From assembly GCF_009932555.1 (NCBI RefSeq), contig NZ_BLJO01000004.1, positions 81,073 to 136,939 on the forward strand: a stretch of DNA of 55,867 nucleotides, read 5' to 3'. The notes beneath the pieces were generated by a model. It saw only the letters and a program-made list of their open reading frames with translations, searched no databases and had not been told where the DNA came from. Source of the DNA: Steroidobacter agaridevorans. GTDB taxonomy: Bacteria; Pseudomonadota; Gammaproteobacteria; Steroidobacterales; Steroidobacteraceae. This document shows positions 24,058 through 31,154 of the stretch, piece by piece. Both the position numbers and the translations under genes were made by a program. The number at the start of each line of letters is the position of its first letter. Positions within the stretch are counted from its first letter, which is position 1.

Positions 24058-24441
24058 ATGGCTGCTGGATCCGAATTGACGATCTACATCGTCGAGGATT
24101 CGCCGGCGGTCATGGAGCGCCTGGTCGAAGCCGTGGGCGACATTCCCAATGCCAAAGTCGTGGGCAGCGCCGATGCGGTTGCTGCCGCGATCGAAGGCAT
24201 GCGCCTCTCGCAGCCTCGAGTGCTCATTCTGGATATCCAGCTACGCGGCGGCAGCGGCTTTCAGGTGTTGAAACAATTGCGCGCGAGCGCGAGCCGGCCC
24301 GAAGCAGTCATCGTGGTTACGAATCATCCATCCGATGATTACCGGATTGCGAGCCGCGAGTGCGGCGCCGATCATTTCTTCGACAAAGCTTCCGAGTTTC
24401 ACAAAGTCAGGGAGGTACTGCTGCAGATCGACGCCGCCTGA
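24058..24441 (+). CDS. Stand-alone receiver-domain protein
   Basis: About 127 residues, only a receiver domain: IYIVEDSPAVMERLVEAVG, phosphorylation Asp in VLILDIQLRGGSGFQVLKQL, switch Thr/Lys in VIVVTNHPS and FFDKASEF. No output domain follows, so it may act as a phosphate sink, a connector or a CheY-like effector for the preceding kinase or regulator. The frame is open from a GTG at 24016, overlapping the previous stop, but the ATG at 24058 is preceded by a GGGA-type site and is more typical. Either start is possible. Confidence 0.82.
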   Translation: MAAGSELTIYIVEDSPAVMERLVEAVGDIPNAKVVGSADAVAAAIEGMRLSQPRVLILDIQLRGGSGFQVLKQLRASASRPEAVIVVTNHPSDDYRIASRECGADHFFDKASEFHKVREVLLQIDAA

Positions 24442-24644
24442 ATTGTTGGACCGCGAAAATCCGTAATCGCCGAAGCGATCACGCAGCTGAATCACGGAAC
24501 ATACTCAGGATCCTGCGCGTCTGGTCGTGCGTTCTGACGCAACTGAATTCGAACCCTGCGCAACTCGTTACATGGACCTCCCCAGGACGATGGGGGCACC
24601 CGCTGAGAACCCATCGGACACCATGCTGACGGCTGCGCACTTCA

Positions 24645-24684
24645 AAGGCCGCGCCTCTTCATGAAGCGCGGCCTTCTTTTCTTC
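24645..24684 (+). terminator. Rho-independent terminator after the receiver gene
   Basis: Stem AAGGCCGCGC paired with GCGCGGCCTT (24645-24654 and 24666-24675), loop of 11 bases, followed by CTTTTCTT. The gap from the receiver stop at 24441 is long (204 bases). The stretch 24442-24644 shows no open frame that looks like a gene. Confidence 0.75.
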
Positions 24685-24721
24685 GGGCGACCGATCGGGC
24701 ATCCCTGCCACGACGGGTCGC

Positions 24722-24793
24722 GCTCCTAGGCAAAAAAACGCGGTTTTTTGCCAGGAGCCGCCGCTATGGCGGCGGGGTACATTCCATGTACCC
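24722..24793. repeat. Stack of three adjacent hairpins
   Basis: Three inverted repeats follow each other. 24722-24758: GCTCCT-A-GGCAAAAAA pairs with TTTTTTGCCAGGAGC across a six-base loop. 24758-24775: CCGCCGC pairs with GCGGCGG. 24775-24793: GGGTACAT pairs with ATGTACCC across TCC. The first alone could be a bidirectional terminator. The three in a row suggest a folded RNA or a mobile palindromic element; nothing recognised matches it. Confidence 0.5.
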
Positions 24794-24819
24794 GATGTTC
24801 CCTTTAATCGTGGCGTTGG

Positions 24820-25062
24820 TTAACGGTCGCGGTCTTCGTGGCTGATGTTACGGCTCCACTCCGCCCGGCTGCGGGAGGCGTCGTATTCGACGGCTGACTC
24901 GGAATGAGTGCTGCGACATTCGTCCTGCCAGCGCACCACCACGTAGCGGCCGGTGCGCAATTGCCACACGTCGCCACGCAGATCCACGTCGCTGTCTTTG
25001 AGTCGGACCGGATCTCCGATACGCAGGCTGCTGCGCATCGCTTCGCTCATCTCGCTGCTCAT
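24820..25062 (-). CDS. Small conserved-looking hypothetical protein
   Basis: 80 residues. The start has GGAG six bases ahead (GGAGACATC then ATG), which supports a real gene. The region SLRIGDPVRLKDSDVDLRG and VWQLRTGRYVVVRWQDECRS has the feel of an SH3-like or KOW-type small beta-barrel, used in some DNA- or RNA-binding proteins. The tail is Arg/Ser/Glu-rich (SRSRAEWSRN). I do not recognise the family. It is followed by the hairpin stack at 24722-24793, which may terminate it. Confidence 0.6.
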   Translation of the reverse strand: MSSEMSEAMRSSLRIGDPVRLKDSDVDLRGDVWQLRTGRYVVVRWQDECRSTHSESAVEYDASRSRAEWSRNISHEDRDR

Positions 25063-25257
25063 GATGTCTCCTTACCCGCCGCTATCGGCACGAGCAGTGC
25101 AGTAGGGTAGGGGCATCGATATGGATGTTCGACTAGGGGAAAGCAGCAAGCGCCCGGTTTCTTCGGGGAGTGAGCATTACGTCACGTGGCGGGCGCACCC
25201 CTCGTGTGAGCGGAGTCACAGAATACGAGGCGCGGCTTTTTAACTAAATTCGTTGTC

Positions 25258-25310
25258 GGCCGGTCCTGCGCATCCATGCGCTCCCGGCATTCGGGCATCC
25301 TGCCCAGCAC
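25258..25310. repeat. Dispersed intergenic repeat, copy 1
   Basis: A roughly 50-base element with core CCGGTCCTGCGCATCC and CATTCGGGCATCCTGCCC. Bases 25258-25295 match 31048-31085 (inverted) at 36 of 38 positions. The longer version matches 51391-51440 at 40 of 50 positions. All copies are intergenic. Confidence 0.7.
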
Positions 25311-25318
25311 GCACTGTG

Positions 25319-25573
25319 TCAGCGCGCATCGGTCCACCAGCCCATGAATTCCTCGAAGCTGATCGAGCCGTCGCCATCGGCGTCGGTGAGCTCGAACGCC
25401 AGCAGACATTCATCCTCGGACAGATCCTGATCCAGGGAGTGCAGCAGCGCGCTGAATTCCTGATTGACGATCCAGCCGTCGCCATTGCTGTCGCAGGCGT
25501 CGAAGCTTTGTTTCAGATCGGGCAGGTCGTCCGCGTCCACATCCACGTCCTTGACTTCATCCAGATCTGCCAT
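25319..25573 (-). CDS. Small EF-hand calcium-binding protein
   Basis: 84 residues with two canonical EF-hand loops: DSNGDGWIVNQE (about 28-39) and DADGDGSISFEE (about 64-75). Both have Asp/Asn at loop positions 1, 3 and 5 and Glu at position 12, so both should bind calcium. Between them is a helical linker with a LSEDECLLAFEL segment. There is no signal peptide, so it is probably cytoplasmic. The N-terminal DLDEVKDVDVDADDLPDL is acidic. It resembles small prokaryotic calmodulin-like proteins; its partner is unknown. The ATG at 25573 has an AAGGATG site. A dispersed repeat lies just beyond its stop. Confidence 0.85.
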   Translation of the reverse strand: MADLDEVKDVDVDADDLPDLKQSFDACDSNGDGWIVNQEFSALLHSLDQDLSEDECLLAFELTDADGDGSISFEEFMGWWTDAR

Positions 25574-25699
25574 GGCGCGTTCATCCTTAGTTGCGACAGT
25601 GTCCGCGGCCAGGTAGCCGCGGCGCGCATCTTACACGACTGTCGAAAGCGGCCGAGGCTCTTTCGACGACGCCCATCAAAAGGCGCGACTTTTGCTGGG

Positions 25700-27331
25700 C
25701 TACTTCACCGTGTGAAATTTCTCCGCAAAGAAATCGCCGTTCACCCAACGGGGCGCCGCGGGCGCATTCGCCACCGTCAGCGCGATCCGCAAATCGACGC
25801 GCGCCAGATCGGCAGCCGTCGGGTAATCGATCGGTAACATCAGATCGTCACTGGGCTGGTGATAGTGCGTCGACAGAAACTGCCGGCGCAGCTCGTCCAG
25901 GTCGACGCTGGGGTTTCTCGGTTGATAGCCCGCGCTCAGCACCAGTGCCGGAATGCCGCGACGGATGAATGAGAACTGATCGCTGCGGATGAATTTGACC
26001 TGCTCCGGCGCGGCGTCGGCGCTGAGCCGGTAGCCCTGCGCGGCGACGGCCTGTCGTGCCGCCGCTCCCAGCGTCGAGTGCGGAGCGCCGAGCGCCACGA
26101 AATCGAATACCGGCGCGAACGTCAGCGGCATGTCGACGTTGAGGTTCGCGACCACTTTCTTTTCCTGCTGCTCGGCTTGGCGCGCGAAGAAGTCGGAGCC
26201 GAGCAGGCCTTTTTCTTCGGCGGTCACGGCGACGAAGATGATCGAGCGGCGCGGCTTCGCATTCGATGCATGAAATGCCCGCGCGATCTCCAGCATGACG
26301 CCGACGCCGACGGCATTGTCGTGCGCGCCGTTGTAGACGGCATCGCCATTCACCGCCGTGCCGCGACCGAGATGATCGAGGTGTGCGGAAATAACGAGGT
26401 ACTCGTTCTTCAGCTGCGGATCCGCACCGGGCAGCAGCCCGACGACGTTCGCACTCTCGGTCTTACGCAGGCCGGTGGTCGCCGACAAGGTCATCATGCC
26501 GGGCAGCTCGAAGCCTTGCGGCATGCCTTCCTCGGACGCCGCCAACGCCGCGTGAAAGTTGCTTTGCGCCTTCTCGAATAGCTGCGTGGCGGCGTCGTGA
26601 TTGAAACGAAAGCGCAGCTTCAAGGCGGGGAATGCGTTCTGCGGCTGGCCCGATTCGTCGAGCCAGCGCATCTGCGGGATCCAGCTCATGGCGACCCGAC
26701 GTTCCCAAGGCGTGCGCTTGATGTCCGCGTTCGAATCGATGGTGATCACGCCGACCGCGCCACGCTCGACCAGCGTCGACAGCTTGCGCTCCTCCCACGA
26801 GTAATAGGCGCGCTTCTCGTTGGAAAACTTCGCGGGCGCGCCGCTGAAGATCACGGCGATGCGGCCTTTCACGTCGATGTTTTCGAAGTCGTTGTAACCG
26901 AGCTCGGGAGCATCGATGCCGAAGCCCGCGAACATCATCGGCGCACTCAGGGTGGAGCTGGCCGAAGAGAAATCGGCATTCGGCAGGTAGTGCGTGCCGT
27001 ATTCGAATGTATATGTATCGTCATCGCGCACCAGCTCGGCCGAGGAGCCAGGCAGCACCGGCGTTGCTTCCAGCAAAGGCACTCGTTGCAGATAGCTCTT
27101 GTCGTCGCCGCCGGGCTGCAGACCGGCCTGGCGGAACTGCGACGCTACATACGCAGCAGCGATGTCATGGCCACGCGAAGCGGTGGCGCGGCCTTCCAGC
27201 AAATCGGCTGCAAGAAATTCAACGTGACTGCGAATGGCGTCAGGCTGGACCTCGGTCCACGGGCCGCGCTCGGCCGCTTGCAGCGCGCCGGTGGCGATCA
27301 AAGGCAGCAGAAATACAGGCAATCCGCGCAT
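25700..27331 (-). CDS. Secreted M28-family zinc aminopeptidase with PA domain
   Basis: About 543 residues from the ATG at 27331. It has a signal peptide (LPVFLLPLIATGALQA) and a PA insert domain (AGFGIDAPELGYNDF to VERGAVGVIT). The M28 catalytic domain has ligands visible: HLDHLG (zinc His), GAHDNAVGVG (bridging Asp), AEEKGLLGS (Glu), NLNVDMP (Asp) and HYHQPSDDL (His). The GAHDN variant replaces the usual GADDN but keeps the bridging Asp. It releases N-terminal residues from peptides outside the cytoplasm. The gene stands alone, divergent from the NlpC/P60 lipoprotein gene. No propeptide or C-terminal repeats are seen. Confidence 0.9.
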   Translation of the reverse strand: MRGLPVFLLPLIATGALQAAERGPWTEVQPDAIRSHVEFLAADLLEGRATASRGHDIAAAYVASQFRQAGLQPGGDDKSYLQRVPLLEATPVLPGSSAELVRDDDTYTFEYGTHYLPNADFSSASSTLSAPMMFAGFGIDAPELGYNDFENIDVKGRIAVIFSGAPAKFSNEKRAYYSWEERKLSTLVERGAVGVITIDSNADIKRTPWERRVAMSWIPQMRWLDESGQPQNAFPALKLRFRFNHDAATQLFEKAQSNFHAALAASEEGMPQGFELPGMMTLSATTGLRKTESANVVGLLPGADPQLKNEYLVISAHLDHLGRGTAVNGDAVYNGAHDNAVGVGVMLEIARAFHASNAKPRRSIIFVAVTAEEKGLLGSDFFARQAEQQEKKVVANLNVDMPLTFAPVFDFVALGAPHSTLGAAARQAVAAQGYRLSADAAPEQVKFIRSDQFSFIRRGIPALVLSAGYQPRNPSVDLDELRRQFLSTHYHQPSDDLMLPIDYPTAADLARVDLRIALTVANAPAAPRWVNGDFFAEKFHTVK

Positions 27332-27473
27332 GTTGTCTCGGGTGAGGGCGAACGGGCGCAACAGTATCACTGACGCACGCATTTCGCTGCGCGCCGGCGT
27401 CACGAGCAGTTCATCCGTTGTTCAGTGCTTGGCACTTAGCTTCGAGCTAGGCATTCTTCTGGGCGGTAGCGTT

Positions 27474-28037
27474 ATGAACCGCACGCAAGTCTTCAATTCG
27501 AGCGCCGTCCCGGCTGGCGCGCCATCTCCGGCAAAGCGTGCCGCATGCCCCGCGCTCTGCTTATCGCTGCTCGCAGCGAGCCTGACGCTGCAGGGATGCG
27601 CTGTGCCGCAGCCCTACTCGGCGCCGACCCCGACGAACAGCACAGTTCGACCGCCGGTGGCGCCGGCGGCCACGGTCGGCAATGAAGTTGCAATTCGTGC
27701 GATCTCGCTGCTGGGGGCGCCCTATGAGTGGGGCGGCAACGGGCCGACGACGTTCGATTGCAGCGGGCTGGTGCGCTTCATTCACGACCAGTTGGGAATA
27801 TTCGTGCCGCGCACGGCGGCCGAACAGTACTCGGCCGCGACGCCGGTCAAATTGAACGATCTCGAGCCGGGAGATCTGCTGTTCTTCCGCATCAAAGGCC
27901 GCATTTCACACGTGGCGATCTACACGGGCGAGGGGCGTTTCGTGCACGCTCCGCAGACCGGGCGGCCGGTCGAACTGCGAATGCTCGACGATGACTTCTA
28001 CCGCCCGCGCCTGGCCGGCGCGGGGCGGCTCTTCTAA
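27474..28037 (+). CDS. NlpC/P60 peptidoglycan endopeptidase lipoprotein
   Basis: About 187 residues from the ATG at 27474; the frame is open back to 27234, but this ATG begins the lipoprotein signal peptide. The lipobox is SLTLQGC. The catalytic NlpC/P60 domain has Cys in TTFDCSGLVRFIH and His in GRISHVAIYTGEG, followed by the family's final basic region. These enzymes cut gamma-D-Glu-diaminopimelate crosslinks in peptidoglycan and are typically outer-membrane anchored when lipidated. The size is that of Spr/NlpC-type enzymes. No regulator is nearby. Confidence 0.9.
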   Translation: MNRTQVFNSSAVPAGAPSPAKRAACPALCLSLLAASLTLQGCAVPQPYSAPTPTNSTVRPPVAPAATVGNEVAIRAISLLGAPYEWGGNGPTTFDCSGLVRFIHDQLGIFVPRTAAEQYSAATPVKLNDLEPGDLLFFRIKGRISHVAIYTGEGRFVHAPQTGRPVELRMLDDDFYRPRLAGAGRLF

Positions 28038-28120
28038 CGCCGCCAGGGAAACTGTTTGTTCGCAAGAGCTGCATAACGCAGCCGGCGTTTGGCAGAGCCA
28101 TCGCGCTGTGCTGCGAGCCG

Positions 28121-28141
28121 GCCGCGCCCGGAGGGCGCGGC
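28121..28141. terminator. Hairpin between nlpC-type and acs genes
   Basis: A nine-bp stem (GCCGCGCCC and its complement) with loop GGA lies between the convergent NlpC/P60 and acs genes. No T-run follows, so it may be a weak shared terminator. Confidence 0.45.
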
Positions 28142-28162
28142 GCTCTTACCCGAGTGGGCGAA

Positions 28163-30199
28163 TTACTCCGCCTTCTTTTTCTTTTTCTTAGCCGGCGCTT
28201 TCGCTTCAGCAGCCGGCGCGGCTGCGGCTTGCTGAGCAGCGGCGAGCTCCGCGGCGGGGCGATTCATGCGCTCGCGAACCAGGTTCTCGACGACGCCCGG
28301 ATCGGCCAGCGTGGAGATGTCGCCAAGCTGATCGTGCTCGTTCGCCGCGATCTTGCGCAGGATACGGCGCATGATCTTGCCCGAGCGGGTTTTCGGCAGG
28401 CCGGGCGCCCACTGAATCAGGTCGGGCGTCGCGATCGGACTGATCTCTTTACGCACCCAGTCGCGCAGCTCGGTGCGCAATGCCTCGCTGGGCTGGGCAT
28501 CGGCAATCAAAGTCACATAGACGTAGATGCCCTGGCCCTTGATGTCATGCGGATAGCCCACGGCCGCCGCTTCGGCGACGCTGGGATGCGCGACCATCGC
28601 GCTCTCGATCTCCGCCGTACCCAATCGATGACCGGCGACGTTCAACACGTCATCGACGCGGCCCGTGATCCAGTAATAACCGTCTTCATCTCGCCGCGCC
28701 CCGTCGCCCGTGAAATAACGGCCAGGGAATGTTTTGAAATACGTGTCGATGAAGCGCTGGTGATCGCCGAACACAGTGCGCATCTGCCCGGGCCAGCTAT
28801 CCGTGAGGATGAGATTGCCTTCGCACGCGCCTTCCAGCGTGTTGCCCTCGTTATCGACGATGGCCGGCTTCACGCCGAAGAACGGCAGTGTCGCCGAGCC
28901 GGGCTTCTGATCGATCGCGCCAGGCAGCGGCGAAATCAAAACGCCGCCGGTTTCCGTCTGCCACCACGTATCTACGACCGGGCAACGGCCGTCGCCGACG
29001 ACGCGGTGATACCACTCCCACGCTTCCGGATTGATCGGCTCGCCTACGGTACCGAGCAAACGGATTGAGCTGCGCGACCAGGCCTTCACCGGCTCTTCGC
29101 CCTCACGCATCAACGCACGGATGGCAGTCGGCGCGGTGTAGAACAATGTGACTTTGTGCTTGTCGACGGCCTGCCAGAAGCGGCCGCTGTCCGGATAGTT
29201 CGGCACGCCTTCGAACATCACCGTGGTCGCGCCGTTCGCGAGCGGACCGTACACCACATAGCTGTGGCCAGTGACCCAGCCCACGTCGGCGGTACACCAG
29301 AAGATGTCCTCCTCGCGCAGATCGAACACCAGCTCGTGCGTCATCGAGACGTACACGAGATAGCCGCCGCTGGTGTGCAGGACGCCCTTGGGTTTGCCCG
29401 TCGAGCCGGAGGTGTAAAGAATGAACATCGGGTCTTCCGCGTCCATCGCTTCCGGCGCGCATTCCTTCGGCTGCGGATTGACGACATCGTCGAACCATTG
29501 ATCGCGCGGCGCATACATCGGCACCCGAATACCCGTGCGCCTCACGACCAGCACGTGCTTGACGCAGTCGGTCTTCGGCATGGTCAACGCGAGATCCACG
29601 TTCGTCTTCAAGGGCACGCGCTTGCCACCGCGAATACCTTCGTCCGCCGTGATCACGACGCTGGATTCGCAGTCCGCGATGCGACCGGCAAGCGAGTCGG
29701 CCGAGAAGCCGCCGAACACTACGGAATGAACTGCGCCGATGCGCGTGCACGCGAGCATCGCGACAGCAGCTTCGGGAATCATCGGCATGTAAATGGTGAC
29801 GCGATCGCCCTTCTTCACGCCGAGCGATTTCAGCGCGTTCGCGCACTGACACACGCGCTCGTACAGCTGACGATACGTGATGCGTTCGGACAACTTCGGA
29901 TCGTCGCCTTCCCAAATGATCGCGGTCTTGTCGCCGCGCTTGGTGAGATGACGGTCGAGACAGTTGGCCGAGACGTTGAGCTTGCCGTCGTAGAACCAGC
30001 GAATCCGGAAGTCGTGCTCGTCGAAGCTGGTGTCTTTTACCTTCGCGAACGGCTGGATCCAGTCGAGGCGGCGGCCGATGCGCGACCAGAAGCTGTTCGG
30101 ATCGCGCACCGACTCCTGATACAACCGCTGATAATCCGCCAGCCGCAGATGCGCGAGTGCGGCGAAGTCCTCGGGAACTTTATAGATCTTCTGGCTCAT
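28163..30199 (-). CDS. acs: Acetyl-CoA synthetase
   Basis: 678 residues, the AMP-forming acetate-CoA ligase. Visible are the A3 loop ([11 protein letters not shown]), [17 protein letters not shown], the A5 WWQTETGG and the A8 [15 protein letters not shown]. The acetylation-site Lys lies in [17 protein letters not shown]. It activates acetate to acetyl-CoA through acetyl-AMP. The normal enzyme is about 650 residues; this one carries an extra C-terminal tail, [16 protein letters not shown], which is unusual. It lies 13 bases after a HIT-family gene and is third in a probable DUF4404-HIT-acs operon. Confidence 0.95.
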   Translation of the reverse strand: MSQKIYKVPEDFAALAHLRLADYQRLYQESVRDPNSFWSRIGRRLDWIQPFAKVKDTSFDEHDFRIRWFYDGKLNVSANCLDRHLTKRGDKTAIIWEGDDPKLSERITYRQLYERVCQCANALKSLGVKKGDRVTIYMPMIPEAAVAMLACTRIGAVHSVVFGGFSADSLAGRIADCESSVVITADEGIRGGKRVPLKTNVDLALTMPKTDCVKHVLVVRRTGIRVPMYAPRDQWFDDVVNPQPKECAPEAMDAEDPMFILYTSGSTGKPKGVLHTSGGYLVYVSMTHELVFDLREEDIFWCTADVGWVTGHSYVVYGPLANGATTVMFEGVPNYPDSGRFWQAVDKHKVTLFYTAPTAIRALMREGEEPVKAWSRSSIRLLGTVGEPINPEAWEWYHRVVGDGRCPVVDTWWQTETGGVLISPLPGAIDQKPGSATLPFFGVKPAIVDNEGNTLEGACEGNLILTDSWPGQMRTVFGDHQRFIDTYFKTFPGRYFTGDGARRDEDGYYWITGRVDDVLNVAGHRLGTAEIESAMVAHPSVAEAAAVGYPHDIKGQGIYVYVTLIADAQPSEALRTELRDWVRKEISPIATPDLIQWAPGLPKTRSGKIMRRILRKIAANEHDQLGDISTLADPGVVENLVRERMNRPAAELAAAQQAAAAPAAEAKAPAKKKKKKAE

Positions 30200-30212
30200 G
30201 TGAACTGCCGCC

Positions 30213-30647
30213 TCAGTGGCGTGGTGGCAAACTGGCTATTGCGGCGCGAACCTTTTCGGCGTGCTGTGCCAGCACTTCCTTGTCGGCCCAGTCGCGGCCG
30301 TGGCCCCGCAGCTTCGCGCCTTCATAGCAGGGAATGATGTGGAAGTGGATGTGGAACACCGTCTGGCCGGCGGCGGGCTCATTGAATTGAATGATGCGCA
30401 TGCCGTCCGGATCGAATGCTTGTTGCACGCCGCGGGCGACGTGTTGTGTCGCCTTGATCAGATCGGCGAGCGCCGCCGGATCGATGTCGAAGAAATTGCG
30501 CGCTTCGACTTTGGGAATCACCAGCGTGTGACCGTCCGACTGAGGCATCGCGTCCATGAAGGACAGCGCCCGGTCGTCTTCATATACCTTGAATGCCGGG
30601 ATCTCCCCGCGCAGGATTTTCGCGAACACATTGCTCTGGTCGTACAT
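30213..30647 (-). CDS. HIT-family nucleotide-binding hydrolase
   Basis: 144 residues. The histidine-triad motif is visible as HIHFHIIP near residue 96, preceded by the conserved start [18 protein letters not shown] and [21 protein letters not shown] (HinT-type) enzymes hydrolyse AMP-lysine or other adenosine 5'-phosphoramidates and related linked nucleotides. The length and motif fit the bacterial HIT group. It lies 13 bases from acs, whose product makes acyl-AMP, so a metabolic link to adenylated by-products is plausible but not shown. Confidence 0.92.
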   Translation of the reverse strand: MYDQSNVFAKILRGEIPAFKVYEDDRALSFMDAMPQSDGHTLVIPKVEARNFFDIDPAALADLIKATQHVARGVQQAFDPDGMRIIQFNEPAAGQTVFHIHFHIIPCYEGAKLRGHGRDWADKEVLAQHAEKVRAAIASLPPRH

Positions 30648-30655
30648 CGCGCCTC

Positions 30656-30925
30656 CTAAATTCCGGCCTTCGCGAGCGCGTCGATCAACTGGCGCACGGC
30701 CGTGCCGACGGCCGGATGCTCGGCTTCGAAACTCACCGCCAGTTGCTCGAGGCGTTCGGTGAGCGGATGATCTTCGTTGTCCAGCGACGCCGCACCGAGC
30801 AGGCGCGTCAAGTCGCTGAGCAGCAGCATGAGCGATTCGCGCGTGCGCGAGTCGACCGAATCCCGATCGAGCCCCTCGAGCCGGGCGTGCAGGGCAAGGA
30901 TGTGCTGTTGAATGTCTTGGCTCAC
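30656..30925 (-). CDS. DUF4404-family small protein
   Basis: 89 residues from a GTG at 30925 with GGAGA just ahead (GGAGAGATCA then GTG). The region SQDIQQHILALHARLEGLDR, LLLSDLTRLLGAASL and ERLEQLAVSFEAEHPAVG is a helical bundle typical of the DUF4404 family, whose role is unknown. The frame is open further up to 31009, but that extension is Gly/Pro-rich and unlike the family. The gene sits eight bases before the HIT gene. Confidence 0.8.
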   Translation of the reverse strand: MSQDIQQHILALHARLEGLDRDSVDSRTRESLMLLLSDLTRLLGAASLDNEDHPLTERLEQLAVSFEAEHPAVGTAVRQLIDALAKAGI

Positions 30926-31047
30926 TGATCTCTCCGTTGTGCGTCCTTTCATTGGTCCGGGATCGGGCATCCTGCCATGACCCTCGTCACCCGAGGCGGC
31001 GGGATCCATGTGCCCCTGAGGTGAGCCGATTCTACCGCTTGCGGCCG

Positions 31048-31085
31048 CCCGAATGTCGGGAGCGCACGGATGCGCAGGACCGGCC
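31048..31085. repeat. Dispersed intergenic repeat, copy 2 (inverted)
   Basis: Matches bases 25258-25295 at 36 of 38 positions in reverse complement. It lies in the gap between the DUF4404 gene and the Kelch lipoprotein gene. A related short motif GGGCATCCTGCC occurs at about 30964-30975. Confidence 0.7.
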
Positions 31086-31154
31086 TTGGCGCGGCCGGGC
31101 GCTGAGACCTGGCGGGAACATTTGGAAGTAATGCGGGTTAACGACTATTACGCA

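Noticed and set aside
24533-24575. TTCGAACCC sequence resembling a tRNA T-loop
   Set aside because: The flanking arms do not pair and no acceptor or anticodon arm can be built.
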